Below, piece after piece: positions 44,984 through 55,371 of a stretch of DNA of 64,000 nt. Below the pieces are notes generated by a model. The model had not been told where the DNA came from and made no database searches. It worked only from the letters and a program-made list of their open reading frames with translations. This DNA comes from an uncultured Prochlorococcus sp. (GTDB taxonomy: Bacteria > Cyanobacteriota > Cyanobacteriia > PCC-6307 > Cyanobiaceae), in assembly GCA_902521995.1 (NCBI GenBank), contig CABYTO010000004.1:1-64000 (forward strand), written 5' to 3'. The number at the start of each line of letters is the position of its first letter. Positions within the stretch are counted from its first letter, which is position 1. The position numbers and the translations under genes were made by a program.

Positions 44984-45526
44984 TTACTTGGAAAGGGATA
45001 AGCCAAGTTTTCTTATTTGTGAAGCAAGGGAAGCATCAATTACTTTTGATCCTACACTGGCGACGAAACCACCAATAAGAGATGGGTCGATTTTAGTTAC
45101 AAGTTCTAATTTTTCTGTTCCAGCAATATTGATGATCTTTTTGGTGATTAAACCTTTTTGTTCATCAGTAAGCTCGACTGCAGAAGTAACAGTTGCCAAA
45201 GCAATATTACTATTTTCTCTGTAAATCTCTAAAAACCTATCAAGAATTGAAGTAAGGATTCCAATTCTTTGCCTATCGGCCAATAGTTTTAAGAAATTCA
45301 GTAAAGAAGAATTAACCTTATTTGAAAAAATTTCAGTGATGATTTTCTTCTTAGCATCTGTCTCTAAAATGGGGGAGGATAGTGCCTTCTCCAATTCAGG
45401 GGAATCATTTATTAATTCCAAGAGTTGTTTAACCTCAGAAACCATCTCTTCAGTTTGAGAATTTTCATTCACAACTTGAAGTAATGCCTCTGCGTATGGT
45501 GTTGTAACTGAATTTAAAAGTGGCAT
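44984..45526 (-). CDS. atpH: ATP synthase delta subunit
   Basis: 180 residues. The N-terminal helical bundle (VTTPYAEALLQVVNENSQ) and C-terminal TSAVELTDEQKGLITKKI ... IGGFVASVGSKVIDASL are family hallmarks. Connects F1 to the peripheral stalk. Its ATG shares one base with the atpF stop. Confidence 0.93.
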   Translation of the reverse strand: MPLLNSVTTPYAEALLQVVNENSQTEEMVSEVKQLLELINDSPELEKALSSPILETDAKKKIITEIFSNKVNSSLLNFLKLLADRQRIGILTSILDRFLEIYRENSNIALATVTSAVELTDEQKGLITKKIINIAGTEKLELVTKIDPSLIGGFVASVGSKVIDASLASQIRKLGLSLSK

Positions 45527-46038
45527 TAGTTCACCTCAATATTATTAATTGATTGAGTAACCAAATTTTCTTGTGTTGTTTTATCAAGTCTATTTGGGAG
45601 AGAATCTAAAGCTTTCTTTATTGCCAGTTGAACAGCTTCTTTTCGAAGTTGAGAAATTGCTCTGGATGCTTCAGAGCTCTCATCAGAGATTGCACTTTGT
45701 TTAATTCGTGCCATCTCCTCTATCGCTTTTTTCTCACTTTCCATTCTGATAGATTCAGATCTTTTGAGGGAATCTGCTTTTATTTGAGAAGCTTTTTCTT
45801 CTGCTGAAGATAAATCTTTCTTCGCCTTTTCTAAAGCTTGAGTTGCATTTAGGAGTCGATCTTCAGCATCTTTTAATTCAAGAAGGATCCCTTCCCTCCT
45901 TTTTTGTAGCATTTTACCTAGGAAACCAGGCAAAAATTTATAAAGGCCGAAAACTACTACAGCCCAATTAAGGATATTAGTTTCAAATAAATTGAAATTC
46001 AATCCAAAACCTTCTGTAGCAAAAAGAGTTAAATTCAT
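45526..46038 (-). CDS. atpF: ATP synthase F0 b subunit
   Basis: 170 residues: one N-terminal membrane helix ([20 protein letters not shown]) then a long charged helix ([20 protein letters not shown]). Forms the peripheral stalk together with b'. Overlaps the b' gene by 4 bases. Confidence 0.93.
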   Translation of the reverse strand: MNLTLFATEGFGLNFNLFETNILNWAVVVFGLYKFLPGFLGKMLQKRREGILLELKDAEDRLLNATQALEKAKKDLSSAEEKASQIKADSLKRSESIRMESEKKAIEEMARIKQSAISDESSEASRAISQLRKEAVQLAIKKALDSLPNRLDKTTQENLVTQSINNIEVN

Positions 46039-46496
46039 TTTTCTAGAATCAATCTATTAACAATAAGTTCGCTTAGATCATCAGCCTGTTTAGAAAGTTG
46101 ATCACGAGCGGCAGAAGTCTGACTTTCAATTTCTAGCCTTGTTTTTTCTTTTGAAGCGTTTGCTTCATTGTTAGCAAGTTCTAGTGCTTCTTTATAGAGT
46201 TTGTCAGACTCATCCTCAGCTTCGCTCACAATTCTTTGGGCTTCCGTACGAGCACTTTGAAGCTGAGTTAATAAATCAGCTTCTAATTTTTTAACCTCAG
46301 AAAGTTTATTTTTGGCTTCAATAATATTGTTACTTACAAACTTTTCTCTTTTTTCTACAACATTGCCTACAGGCTTAAAAAAGAGAGAATTTAATATGTA
46401 AGTAAGAGCAACTACTTGTATCGCCATTAGTGGCAAAGTGGCATTTATATCAAATAATCCACCTTCTGTAGCACCAAAAAAATTAAAGGCCAACAT
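46035..46496 (-). CDS. atpF2: ATP synthase F0 b' subunit
   Basis: 153 residues. A membrane helix ([20 protein letters not shown]) then a long coiled-coil-forming region ([20 protein letters not shown]). Phototrophs use two different b-type subunits; this is the b' form (often named atpG in cyanobacteria). Lies 68 bp after atpE. Confidence 0.92.
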   Translation of the reverse strand: MLAFNFFGATEGGLFDINATLPLMAIQVVALTYILNSLFFKPVGNVVEKREKFVSNNIIEAKNKLSEVKKLEADLLTQLQSARTEAQRIVSEAEDESDKLYKEALELANNEANASKEKTRLEIESQTSAARDQLSKQADDLSELIVNRLILEK

Positions 46497-46564
46497 ATGA
46501 TTCAGTTGAAATTAAAAAATTAAATTTAAATATTGCTAATAAAGATTAGAAGCAATATTAACTT

Positions 46565-46828
<264 letters not shown>

Positions 46829-46888
46829 TTAATGCTTGTGATAATCTTTGTTGTCATACACGCTTGGACATTCTTTATTTTAAGAATG

Positions 46889-46907
46889 GGTCTGATATTT
46901 TCAGACC
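46889..46907 (-). promoter_or_regulatory. Intercistronic hairpin between atpB and atpE
   Basis: GGTCTGA-5-TCAGACC forms a perfect 7-pair stem in the unusually long 164-bp gap before the c-subunit gene. No T tract follows, so an RNA processing or stability element is more likely than a terminator; it may help give the high c-subunit dosage. Confidence 0.45.
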
Positions 46908-46974
46908 TACGCGATTAGATATTTTGCCAGATTACAGACCCTTTGTAAAAGCGTCTGAATGTATTGGAAGACAG

Positions 46975-47700
46975 CTAATGATGTTCTTCAACAGCTTCTC
47001 CAATGTAGTAGGCCGCTAAAGTAGCGAAAATCAATGCCTGAATTGCACTCGTAAATAATCCTAGGAACATAACAGGTATTGGAAGAATTAGAGGAACTAA
47101 AAAAACTAGAACACCAACAACAAGTTCATCAGCCAAAATATTTCCAAATAGCCTGAAAGAAAGTGATAAAGGTTTCGTAAAGTCCTCTAGAATTTTGAAA
47201 GGAAGCATAATAGGAGTTGGGTGGACATAATATTCGAAGTATCTCCAACCCTTATTGCTTAAGCCTGCATAGAAATAAGAAAGTGAAACCAATAAAGCCA
47301 AGGCAATAGTTGTATTAATATCTGCGGTAGGTGCTCCTAATTCTCCACTTGGTAACTTAATCAATCTCCAAGGAATTAAAGCTCCTCCCCAATTACTAAC
47401 AAAGACGAATAAAAATAAAGTACCTATAAATGGCATCCAATCTCTATATACTTTTTCACCTATTTGCGTCCTAGCAAGATCTCTTATGTAATCCCAGAGG
47501 AACTCAAGCAAGTTTTGAAGGCCTTTAGGATCATTTTCCATTTTTTTAGTTCCTAAAGAAATAAAAACTAATAACGATCCTAATAAAATCCAAGATGTCA
47601 AAAATACCTGCCCATGCAGTCTGATATTTCCAATTTGCCAATAAAGATGTTGACCAACTTCTAATGCTGCAAAATTTGTTAGCAAGGAATTAAAAAACAT
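46975..47700 (-). CDS. atpB: ATP synthase F0 a subunit
   Basis: 241 residues, five to six helices. The essential Arg is in [20 protein letters not shown], with [22 protein letters not shown] at the C-terminus. Forms the proton half-channels. Second gene of the operon, 23 bp after atp1. Confidence 0.95.
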   Translation of the reverse strand: MFFNSLLTNFAALEVGQHLYWQIGNIRLHGQVFLTSWILLGSLLVFISLGTKKMENDPKGLQNLLEFLWDYIRDLARTQIGEKVYRDWMPFIGTLFLFVFVSNWGGALIPWRLIKLPSGELGAPTADINTTIALALLVSLSYFYAGLSNKGWRYFEYYVHPTPIMLPFKILEDFTKPLSLSFRLFGNILADELVVGVLVFLVPLILPIPVMFLGLFTSAIQALIFATLAAYYIGEAVEEHH

Positions 47701-47723
47701 TTGTTTTGAATAAAAAAATTTAC

Positions 47724-48200
47724 TTAGGAACGTGAAAAATAAAGAATGAGTGAAGGCTTATAAATGAAAAAGCCTATCATCGCAGGAAAAATATCCAAAG
47801 ATCCTAGCTTGCTCGCAAAAATAAAGAGGCAAACTGGAACTAATAGTTGCAATTTTGATACACCTGAGGATTCTTTACCAAGTTTCCCTATACTTTTGGA
47901 AAGCAAACGTAAGTAAAAAATGCCGGCAATTGCACCCATAAAAATACTAAAACCAAAAGTAAAGCCCAGAAAAATTCCTGTTATTGATGCTAATAAAATA
48001 GAAACAATCAAAGAAATTCCAAAAATTGTTAATTGCAATTTTGTGTATTCATCATATTGAGAAAGCAAATTATCTATTTGATTGGCAATGCCAGATTTAC
48101 TATCTTTGATGATCGAATTATTCAGGGATTGAGGAAATTGAACATTCTCATTGGAAGGATGCTCAAGTTTTTTTCTATTTGAGTCCACTGATGTGAACAT
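47724..48200 (-). CDS. atpI: ATP synthase accessory protein I (Atp1/AtpI)
   Basis: 158 residues: a polar N-terminal half and four hydrophobic segments in the C-terminal part ([76 protein letters not shown]). It matches the small membrane protein found first in cyanobacterial atp operons, which helps c-ring assembly. Confidence 0.83.
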   Translation of the reverse strand: MFTSVDSNRKKLEHPSNENVQFPQSLNNSIIKDSKSGIANQIDNLLSQYDEYTKLQLTIFGISLIVSILLASITGIFLGFTFGFSIFMGAIAGIFYLRLLSKSIGKLGKESSGVSKLQLLVPVCLFIFASKLGSLDIFPAMIGFFIYKPSLILYFSRS

Positions 48201-48465
48201 AGTTTAGAAACCCCTCTGAATGGTTTGAAGTAAGTATATAAACTCACGGAATCTATCACGGAGAGGTGCCTTTTAGCTAGTTTTTTTTTATAAAAAATTA
48301 ATTCTTAAGATTTAGAATGAATCTCTAGACCATTTTTTACTTCATTCTTAGAAAAAAAGTTTATGAAAAGTCATCTTTTTAATTGCTTTAACACTTTAAA
48401 ACGTTAATAATAGACTTGGCAAAATCTTAATTAAACGTCTCAATAGTACATATACATCTAAAAAA
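48201..48465. promoter_or_regulatory. Divergent control region atp operon / ftsW
   Basis: TCACGGA is directly repeated at 48244-48250 and 48256-48262 (12-bp period), 44-62 bp upstream of atpI, in a GC-richer patch. The rest is AT-rich with poly-T at 48280-48290 and no ORF. The repeat could be a regulator site for the ATP synthase operon. Confidence 0.4.
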
Positions 48466-49701
48466 TTGGAGATAAGTCAAGGAAAAATAAAATATAAAAG
48501 AACTTCTACAAGAAAAAAAACCTTTAGTTCTAATTACAAAAAAAATTTAAGCAATTTAAAAGAGTCTATATTTCCTTTACCTTGGATGATATGGCCTTAT
48601 GAAGCAAAAATCCTCATTATCATCATTGGAATTTGGTCAATATTAGGAATATGCATACTAGGATCATCAAGTTGGTGGGTGGCTAGTAGGGAAATGGGAA
48701 ATTGGGCTTACTTTTTAAAAAAACAAATCATTTGGACAATTCCAGGAATTGGTGTATTTTATTTAGTTCTTAATACAAACATTAGAAATCTTTTAAAGTT
48801 TTCAAGAATTATTTTTTATATTTTATTCTTTTTGATTTTCCTTACAAATTTTACTGGGATTACAGTTAATGGCTCTTCAAGATGGCTAGTACTTGGCAAT
48901 TTACGTTTGCAGCCATCTGAATTAATTAAACCTTTTCTAATTCTAGAAGCTTCTAATCTTTTCGCACATTGGAATCTGATAAAGAATGATAAAAAACTAA
49001 TTTCACTAATAACCTTTGGTTTATTAATTTTATTTATACTTAAACAGCCTAATTTAAGTACTGCATCATTAACAGGAATTCTTCTTTGGGTAATGGGTTT
49101 ATGTGGAGGAGTAAAACTTAGCACTCTTTGCTCATTTGCTTCAATAGGATTCATTACTGGATGTATTAGCATCCTTAATAACGAATATCAAAAACTGAGA
49201 GTTACTTCATTTATAAATCCTTGGAAAGATCAACAAGAAAATGGATTTCAATTGGTTCAGAGTTTATTAGCTATAGGTTCAGGTGGTCTTTTTGGCCAAG
49301 GTTTTGGACTGTCTATACAAAAATTACAGTATCTACCGTTCATGTATACAGATTTTATTTTTGCCATTTTTGCGGAAGAATTTGGTTTGTTGGGGTGTAC
49401 TCTTTTCTTAGGATTTTTAGCAGTATTCTCTTATATTTGCCTAAGAATTAGTCTTAAGTGCAGGAACAACTACACAAAATTAGTTGCTATCGGATGTGGC
49501 GTATTGTTAACAGGACAATCAATAATGCATATTGCTGTAGCAACAGGTTCAATGCCTACTACAGGCTTACCACTACCTTTTATTAGTTATGGAGGCAATT
49601 CATTAATAGCCTCTTTTTTTATTGCAGGGATGTTAGTGAGATGTTCATTAGAGTCAACAGGATTCATTGGTATAATTAGTACACGAAAGACTCTTAATTA
49701 G
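48466..49701 (+). CDS. ftsW: Septal peptidoglycan glycosyltransferase FtsW
   Basis: 411 residues from a TTG start with a basic 40-residue N-terminus. An internal Met at 48587 would remove this tail. Ten hydrophobic helices and SEDS motifs SSRWLVLGNLRLQPSELIKP, FQLVQSLLAIGSGGLFGQGF, DFIFAIFAEEFGLLG and TTGLPLPFISYGGNSLIASF are present. Acts in division wall synthesis. Confidence 0.92.
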   Translation: MEISQGKIKYKRTSTRKKTFSSNYKKNLSNLKESIFPLPWMIWPYEAKILIIIIGIWSILGICILGSSSWWVASREMGNWAYFLKKQIIWTIPGIGVFYLVLNTNIRNLLKFSRIIFYILFFLIFLTNFTGITVNGSSRWLVLGNLRLQPSELIKPFLILEASNLFAHWNLIKNDKKLISLITFGLLILFILKQPNLSTASLTGILLWVMGLCGGVKLSTLCSFASIGFITGCISILNNEYQKLRVTSFINPWKDQQENGFQLVQSLLAIGSGGLFGQGFGLSIQKLQYLPFMYTDFIFAIFAEEFGLLGCTLFLGFLAVFSYICLRISLKCRNNYTKLVAIGCGVLLTGQSIMHIAVATGSMPTTGLPLPFISYGGNSLIASFFIAGMLVRCSLESTGFIGIISTRKTLN

Positions 49702-49783
49702 TTAGAATTTAAAGGATTTAATTCAAGCTATCGAATCATTTAATTTAGTTATTTCAGAATTATCTCAAAAGGGTAATCTGCTT

Positions 49784-50440
49784 ATGCAGAATGGTCTTAA
49801 TAGTCCTGGTCCATTTACTATATTTTTGGTTTTCAGCGCAGGACTTTTAACAAGTCTTGGGCCATGCTCATTATCATTACTTCCAGTAACAATTGCTTAT
49901 ATAGGAGGGACAGAGAAAAATAAATTTAAACTTATTAGTTTTTCAGGAGGTGTAGTTTTTTCGCTTGTTGCACTTGGGGCTGCGAGTGGTTTCTTAGGTA
50001 AAATATATGGGCAAATTCCATCTTATTACACTTCATTTGTTGCCCTAATAGCAATAATAATGGGTTTAAATTTATTAGGAATTTTAAAGTTTCAGTTTCC
50101 GAATGGACCTGATATAAAAAAAATTGAAGATAAAATACCAACATTTATAGCTCCTTTTGCCATAGGGACAACTTTTGGACTAGCTTCTTCACCTTGCATT
50201 ACTCCAGTTTTAGCAACTCTTCTGGCTTGGGTATCGCAAGCTAAAAACCCTGTAATATCTATTATTGTTTTATTTTTCTTTGGAATAGGCCAAGTAACCC
50301 CATTAGTCATTGCAGGAGCTACTGCAGAAAATTTAAAACATTTTTTAGCACTTAGAAAATTTAGTCAAATAATTCCGACTTTAAGTGGGATATTTTTAGT
50401 ATCCCTAGGGTTATTAAATTTATTTTCAAATTGGATTTAA
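49784..50440 (+). CDS. ccdA: Cytochrome c biogenesis protein CcdA
   Basis: 218 residues, six helices. Two redox Cys in LGPCSLSLLPVT and SSPCITPVLATLLA carry electrons across the membrane to reduce apocytochrome c thiols. Ends directly against the ccs1 ATG (0-bp gap), so both are part of the System II maturation operon. Confidence 0.9.
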   Translation: MQNGLNSPGPFTIFLVFSAGLLTSLGPCSLSLLPVTIAYIGGTEKNKFKLISFSGGVVFSLVALGAASGFLGKIYGQIPSYYTSFVALIAIIMGLNLLGILKFQFPNGPDIKKIEDKIPTFIAPFAIGTTFGLASSPCITPVLATLLAWVSQAKNPVISIIVLFFFGIGQVTPLVIAGATAENLKHFLALRKFSQIIPTLSGIFLVSLGLLNLFSNWI

Positions 50441-51727
50441 ATGATAATTTTTAAGAATTTAATTTTAAAAATATCAAGTTTAAGATTCTCTATATCGCTG
50501 ATAATCTTCATTGCTATTTCCAGTGGAATAGGTACTTTTATACCTCAAGGTAGTAATAATAAATTCTATATTGATAATTTCGATAGAGCTCCCATTTTTG
50601 GATTTTTAGATGGAGAAAAAGTCTTAAAACTTCAATTGGATCATATATATACAAGCTTTTGGTTTTTATTTACATTAATTCTTCTTTGCATTTCTCTGGC
50701 AGCTTGTAGTTTCAGGAGGCAAATTCCTTCATTAAAAGCCTCATTAAAATGGATTGAATATAAGAGCGAAAAAAAATTTAGCAAACTGCAACTATCTACA
50801 AGTCATCCAATCAATCAAGATGGAGAACACATATCAAAAGTAGATTTATTACTTAAAAAAAAAGGATGGAAAACATACAAATTTAATAGTCATATTTCTG
50901 CAAGAAAGGGTTTAATTGGGAAAATCGGTCCTTTAGTTGTACATATCGGATTAATAGTCTTACTTATAGGTTCAGCATATGGAAGTTTTACAAGTCAATC
51001 AAAAGAACAATATTTACTGCCTGGAGAAACTTTAGATCTTGTTAATGAGAGCACAAACTCAAAAGCCAATGTAAAATTAATCGATTTTTCTATAGAACGT
51101 GAAAGTGATGGTGTGCCCAAACAGTTTATTTCAAAATTAAATTTTTCTTCTAAAGATCTAAATTTAAATGAAATAAAAACAACCAAAGTTAATCACCCAA
51201 TAAGGTTTAAAGGATTAACTATTTATCAAGCAGATTGGGCAATATCGAATGTTGTTTTAGAAATAGATAATATCCTTTATCAATTACAATTAAAGGAGAT
51301 TCCAGAAATAGGTAATCAAGTTTGGGGAGTTTTAGTTGAATTAGGATCGGAGACTAAAAAAAATTTCCTTTTAACAATAGATAATGAAAATGGTCCACTT
51401 AAAATTTCGAATATAGAAAATTTTTCCGGGAATAATCTCTATATCAATGACGATACTTTAGAAGTTAACTCTTCAAAAGTATCACTGAAAAAAATAATCC
51501 CCAGCAGTGGATTAATAATTAAAAATGATCCGTCTATACCATTTATTTACTTTTCTTTTATCTTAATAATTTTTGGAACAATAATAAGTCTTATACCAAC
51601 TAACCAATTATGGATTCTGGTAAATAAAGAATCACAAAAGTTATCTATTGGAGGCCTTAGTAATAAAAATCTAGTTGGTTTTAAAAAAGAATTTTTTAAA
51701 TTAGCAGACGAAATAAAAAATTTTTAA
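50441..51727 (+). CDS. ccs1: Cytochrome c maturation protein Ccs1 (ResB-like)
   Basis: 428 residues. N-terminal helices ([40 protein letters not shown]), a central helix ([19 protein letters not shown] with the conserved His), a large lumenal domain and a last helix. Ccs1/CcsB with CcsA transfers heme to apocytochromes. Overlaps the convergent queF gene by 4 bases. Confidence 0.9.
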   Translation: MIIFKNLILKISSLRFSISLIIFIAISSGIGTFIPQGSNNKFYIDNFDRAPIFGFLDGEKVLKLQLDHIYTSFWFLFTLILLCISLAACSFRRQIPSLKASLKWIEYKSEKKFSKLQLSTSHPINQDGEHISKVDLLLKKKGWKTYKFNSHISARKGLIGKIGPLVVHIGLIVLLIGSAYGSFTSQSKEQYLLPGETLDLVNESTNSKANVKLIDFSIERESDGVPKQFISKLNFSSKDLNLNEIKTTKVNHPIRFKGLTIYQADWAISNVVLEIDNILYQLQLKEIPEIGNQVWGVLVELGSETKKNFLLTIDNENGPLKISNIENFSGNNLYINDDTLEVNSSKVSLKKIIPSSGLIIKNDPSIPFIYFSFILIIFGTIISLIPTNQLWILVNKESQKLSIGGLSNKNLVGFKKEFFKLADEIKNF

Positions 51728-52134
51728 TTTCTTTTCTGCCCACTAAAAATATTTAACTGCATAGAAACATTGCCTCTTGGGTTAAATGCAGCATTTAAAT
51801 GTATCCAGTGAGGTGAACCTTCATTCACTAAATCATCCATAATTCTATTCACAACTTCCTCATGTGATATTTTTATATCCCTAAAATTATTAATATAAAG
51901 TTTTAAAGACTTCAACTCAAAGACTTTCAAATTAGGTTGATAAATAATATTTAGCTTTGCAAAATCTGGATAACCAGAAAAGGGGCACTTACATGTAAAT
52001 TCAGGTAACTGAATTGAAATTTCATAAATTCTTTCCTTATTTGGATTATCGAAACAAATTATTTTTGATTCTTCAATAATTCTTTCACCATATAGCGGTC
52101 TTTGAGTCGAATCTTCTAATTTAGCTGTACTCAT
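51724..52134 (-). CDS. queF: NADPH-dependent preQ0 reductase
   Basis: 136 residues, short type I form. Catalytic Cys50 and Asp57 in [15 protein letters not shown]; substrate Glu/His in [17 protein letters not shown]. Reduces preQ0 nitrile to preQ1 for queuosine tRNA modification. Monocistronic-looking. Confidence 0.93.
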   Translation of the reverse strand: MSTAKLEDSTQRPLYGERIIEESKIICFDNPNKERIYEISIQLPEFTCKCPFSGYPDFAKLNIIYQPNLKVFELKSLKLYINNFRDIKISHEEVVNRIMDDLVNEGSPHWIHLNAAFNPRGNVSMQLNIFSGQKRN

Positions 52135-52256
52135 TTTTAGTAGAACTTTTTATTTAAACCTATATAAAAAATATATATAAAGATAAAAATTCGCAAAAGT
52201 ATCAACAAATCTAAGTATTACAATTGACTAAGTCAAAAGATGTTAAATCTTATTTT

Positions 52257-52272
52257 TGTATCAATAATAACA
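52257..52272 (+). promoter_or_regulatory. Near-match NtcA site upstream of the glnB unit
   Basis: TGTA-8-AACA differs from TGTA-N8-TACA by one base, 52 bp upstream of the 81-residue gene that precedes glnB. The -10 element is unclear (TAGTGT or TATATG). Confidence 0.35.
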
Positions 52273-52323
52273 TTCATAGTGTCCGCCGAAAGGTTTATAT
52301 GTGAATAGTTCAATGAAAAATTA

Positions 52324-52569
52324 ATGGACATTTGTTTAATAACTATCGATAACAACTTAAATAAATCCCTTCAACCAAAAACTGCAATTGGAATGTTATG
52401 GCTTCAAACACATTTTGAGAATGATCAGTGGGAAGCGTTGTCAAATAGTACAGTAATAATTTCTGAAAAAAATTCGCAACTATTAATTGAAGATGCCAAG
52501 AATGCAGGACTTAATGTTGAATGTTTTTCTGATATTTCAATGTTGGATGTTTTCCCAAAAAACAATTAA
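52324..52569 (+). CDS. 81-residue hypothetical protein upstream of glnB
   Basis: A soluble alpha/beta protein: MDICLITIDNNLNKSLQPKT, AIGMLWLQTHFENDQWEAL, then NSTVIISEKNSQLLIEDAKN. The MLWLQTHF segment and strand-helix pattern look constrained. Only 24 bp before glnB on the same strand, so the two are probably co-transcribed, suggesting a nitrogen/carbon-balance link. No family recognised. Confidence 0.6.
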   Translation: MDICLITIDNNLNKSLQPKTAIGMLWLQTHFENDQWEALSNSTVIISEKNSQLLIEDAKNAGLNVECFSDISMLDVFPKNN

Positions 52570-52932
<363 letters not shown>

Positions 52933-52933
52933 T

Positions 52934-53746
52934 TCAAAGAGTTTCTCTTACTAAATTTTGTATATATTCACTATTAATTTTTTTATTTGATTGACTTCCT
53001 AAGGTCATCCAGGCTAGATATTCATGATTTCCAGCAGGCCCTACTAGCGGAGAAGCTATCAAATTCTTTATATTCCATTGGAAATTCTTAGCAGCGTAAA
53101 TAACAGACTCTATAGCATCAATATGGAATTTAGGATTGCGAACAACCCCACCTTTACTGACTTTTTCTTTACCCACCTCAAATTGGGGTTTAATTAAAAA
53201 TATTCCCTCAATACAATCACCTTCTAATAAATTACTAATAGATTTAAAAACTAACTTTAATGAAATAAAAGACAAATCAGCAACAACAAAATTTGGTAAT
53301 TCATTACTTCTAGATAAAAGATCATTAGGTTTTAAATTTCGAATATTAGTTCGTTCAAAAAGTATAACTTTTGGGTTATTTCTAATCTTCCATGCAGTCT
53401 GTCCATAACCAACATCTATCCCATAAACTAACTTTGCTCCTTGTTGCAATAAGCAATCAGTAAATCCCCCAGTAGAGATTCCTGCGTCAATACATATTTT
53501 ATCTTTTACTTTAATTTCAAGTTTTTTAAATGCCTCCAATAATTTTTCGCCACCCCTAGATACAAACATAGGTTGGGAATCAATAAAAAATTCAGATCCT
53601 ATTAATACTTGTTGTCCAGGTTTATCCAATACTTTTCCATTTATATCTCTAACCTTGCCCGCAAGAATTAAACCCTGGGCTTTTTGACGAGTTTCACATA
53701 AACCTTTATTTAGAAGATAAAGGTCTAATCTACTTTTTTTAATCAT
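52934..53746 (-). CDS. tlyA: TlyA-family rRNA 2'-O-methyltransferase
   Basis: 270 residues. An N-terminal S4 RNA-binding domain (LDLYLLNKGLCETRQKAQGL) and an FtsJ-like SAM domain (DAGISTGGFTDCLLQQGAKL, YGIDVGYGQTAW, FVVADLSFISLKLVF, LIKPQFEVG) are clear. Such proteins were first annotated hemolysins but methylate rRNA cytidines. Confidence 0.88.
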   Translation of the reverse strand: MIKKSRLDLYLLNKGLCETRQKAQGLILAGKVRDINGKVLDKPGQQVLIGSEFFIDSQPMFVSRGGEKLLEAFKKLEIKVKDKICIDAGISTGGFTDCLLQQGAKLVYGIDVGYGQTAWKIRNNPKVILFERTNIRNLKPNDLLSRSNELPNFVVADLSFISLKLVFKSISNLLEGDCIEGIFLIKPQFEVGKEKVSKGGVVRNPKFHIDAIESVIYAAKNFQWNIKNLIASPLVGPAGNHEYLAWMTLGSQSNKKINSEYIQNLVRETL

Positions 53747-54027
53747 CTATTAATCAATAAAAAAAGACTGAATAATGAACTTCTACAAGATTAAGATCCA
53801 AATTCTTTAATACCTTCCAATTTTAAATTAGAACTAAAAAATTACCCATTATTAATTAAAGGAGTAAATACAAACATTTTTATATTTAAGCTTTCTTTAT
53901 TAGCCAGAAAAATGTTACATAAGAAAATAATAATCATACAAATATGTTCAATATCAAGTACATCTTTAAGGTATAGGGCAATAATTCGATTTTGTTATAA
54001 AGTTTAAATTGATAATAAATAAAAATT

Positions 54028-55323
54028 GTGATCGAGCGTTACACATTACCCGAAATGGGGAAAATCTGGACAGAAAGCGCAAAATTCCAGAGTTGGCTTA
54101 AGGTTGAAATAGCTGCATGTGAAGCAAATTTTTCCCTCGGAAAAATTCCTGAGAATGCCATGAAAGATATACGTTCAAATGCAAAGTTTGATGAATCTAG
54201 AATTGCAGAAATTGAGAAAGAAGTTAAACATGATGTCATAGCATTTCTTACAAGCGTTAATGAATTTGTAGGAGATTCTGGAAGATTCATACATGTTGGT
54301 ATGACCAGTAGTGATGTACTTGATACTGGCTTATCTCTTCAGTTAAAAGACTCTTGCGAATTGTTATTAGAAGAAATTGAGAAATTAGAAAATGAAGTCA
54401 GATTATTAGCACGTAAGCATAAAAATACATTAATGATTGGCAGATCACATGCAATTCATGGGGAGCCAATTTCATTCGGTTTTAAACTTGCTGGATGGTT
54501 AGCAGAAATAATAAGAAACAAAAAAAGATTGTTAACACTGCAAGAATCTGTAGCAATTGGACAAATAAGTGGTGCAATGGGGACTTACGCTAATACGAAT
54601 CCCAAAGTAGAACAAATTACTTGTGATTTACTAGGCTTAAAACCAGATACAGCGAGTACGCAGGTTATATCAAGAGACAGACATGCAGAATATGTGCAAA
54701 CTATTGCACTAGTTGGCGCTTCTTTAGATAGATTCGCAACTGAAATAAGAAATTTACAAAGAACTGATGTTTTAGAAGTTGAGGAGGGCTTTACAAAAGG
54801 GCAAAAAGGAAGTTCTGCCATGCCTCATAAAAGAAATCCTATTCGAAGTGAAAGAGTAAGCGGTTTAGCCAGAATTTTGAGGAGTTACGTCTTAACAGCA
54901 CTGGAAAATGTTCCACTTTGGCACGAAAGAGATATAAGCCATAGTTCAAATGAACGTATCATGTTACCTGATGTATCAATCTGCTTGCATTTTATGCTCA
55001 GGGAAATGAAAGATATAGTAAGCAATTTGGAAGTTTATCCAAAAAATATGCTCAAAAATTTAAATATATATGGTGGCGTAATCTTCAGTCAGAAAGTTTT
55101 ACTTTTGCTTGTAGAGAAGGGCCTGTCTAGAGAAAAGGCTTATAGCTTAGTACAAAAAAATGCGCATCAGGCTTGGAACACTCAGAATGGGAATTTCAAA
55201 CAAAATATAGAGAGAGATAATGAAATAATGGATTTTATTGATCACAGTGACTTAGAAGAATGTTTTAATCCTTCAATTCATCTCAATAATTTAAGTGTAA
55301 TATGGGAGAAGTTAGGTATCTAG
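54028..55323 (+). CDS. purB: Adenylosuccinate lyase
   Basis: 431 residues from a GTG start (MIERYTLPEMGKIW, the family N-terminus). Motifs: HVGMTSSDVLDTGLSL, GRSHAIHGEPISFG (catalytic His) and KGSSAMPHKRNPIRSE (mobile catalytic loop). Acts twice in purine synthesis. 48 bp ahead of fumC, its superfamily relative. Confidence 0.95.
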   Translation: MIERYTLPEMGKIWTESAKFQSWLKVEIAACEANFSLGKIPENAMKDIRSNAKFDESRIAEIEKEVKHDVIAFLTSVNEFVGDSGRFIHVGMTSSDVLDTGLSLQLKDSCELLLEEIEKLENEVRLLARKHKNTLMIGRSHAIHGEPISFGFKLAGWLAEIIRNKKRLLTLQESVAIGQISGAMGTYANTNPKVEQITCDLLGLKPDTASTQVISRDRHAEYVQTIALVGASLDRFATEIRNLQRTDVLEVEEGFTKGQKGSSAMPHKRNPIRSERVSGLARILRSYVLTALENVPLWHERDISHSSNERIMLPDVSICLHFMLREMKDIVSNLEVYPKNMLKNLNIYGGVIFSQKVLLLLVEKGLSREKAYSLVQKNAHQAWNTQNGNFKQNIERDNEIMDFIDHSDLEECFNPSIHLNNLSVIWEKLGI

Positions 55324-55371
55324 GATTACTGAAAACCTTATCTAAGTTAAACCAGTGTTTTCAGAGGAATA

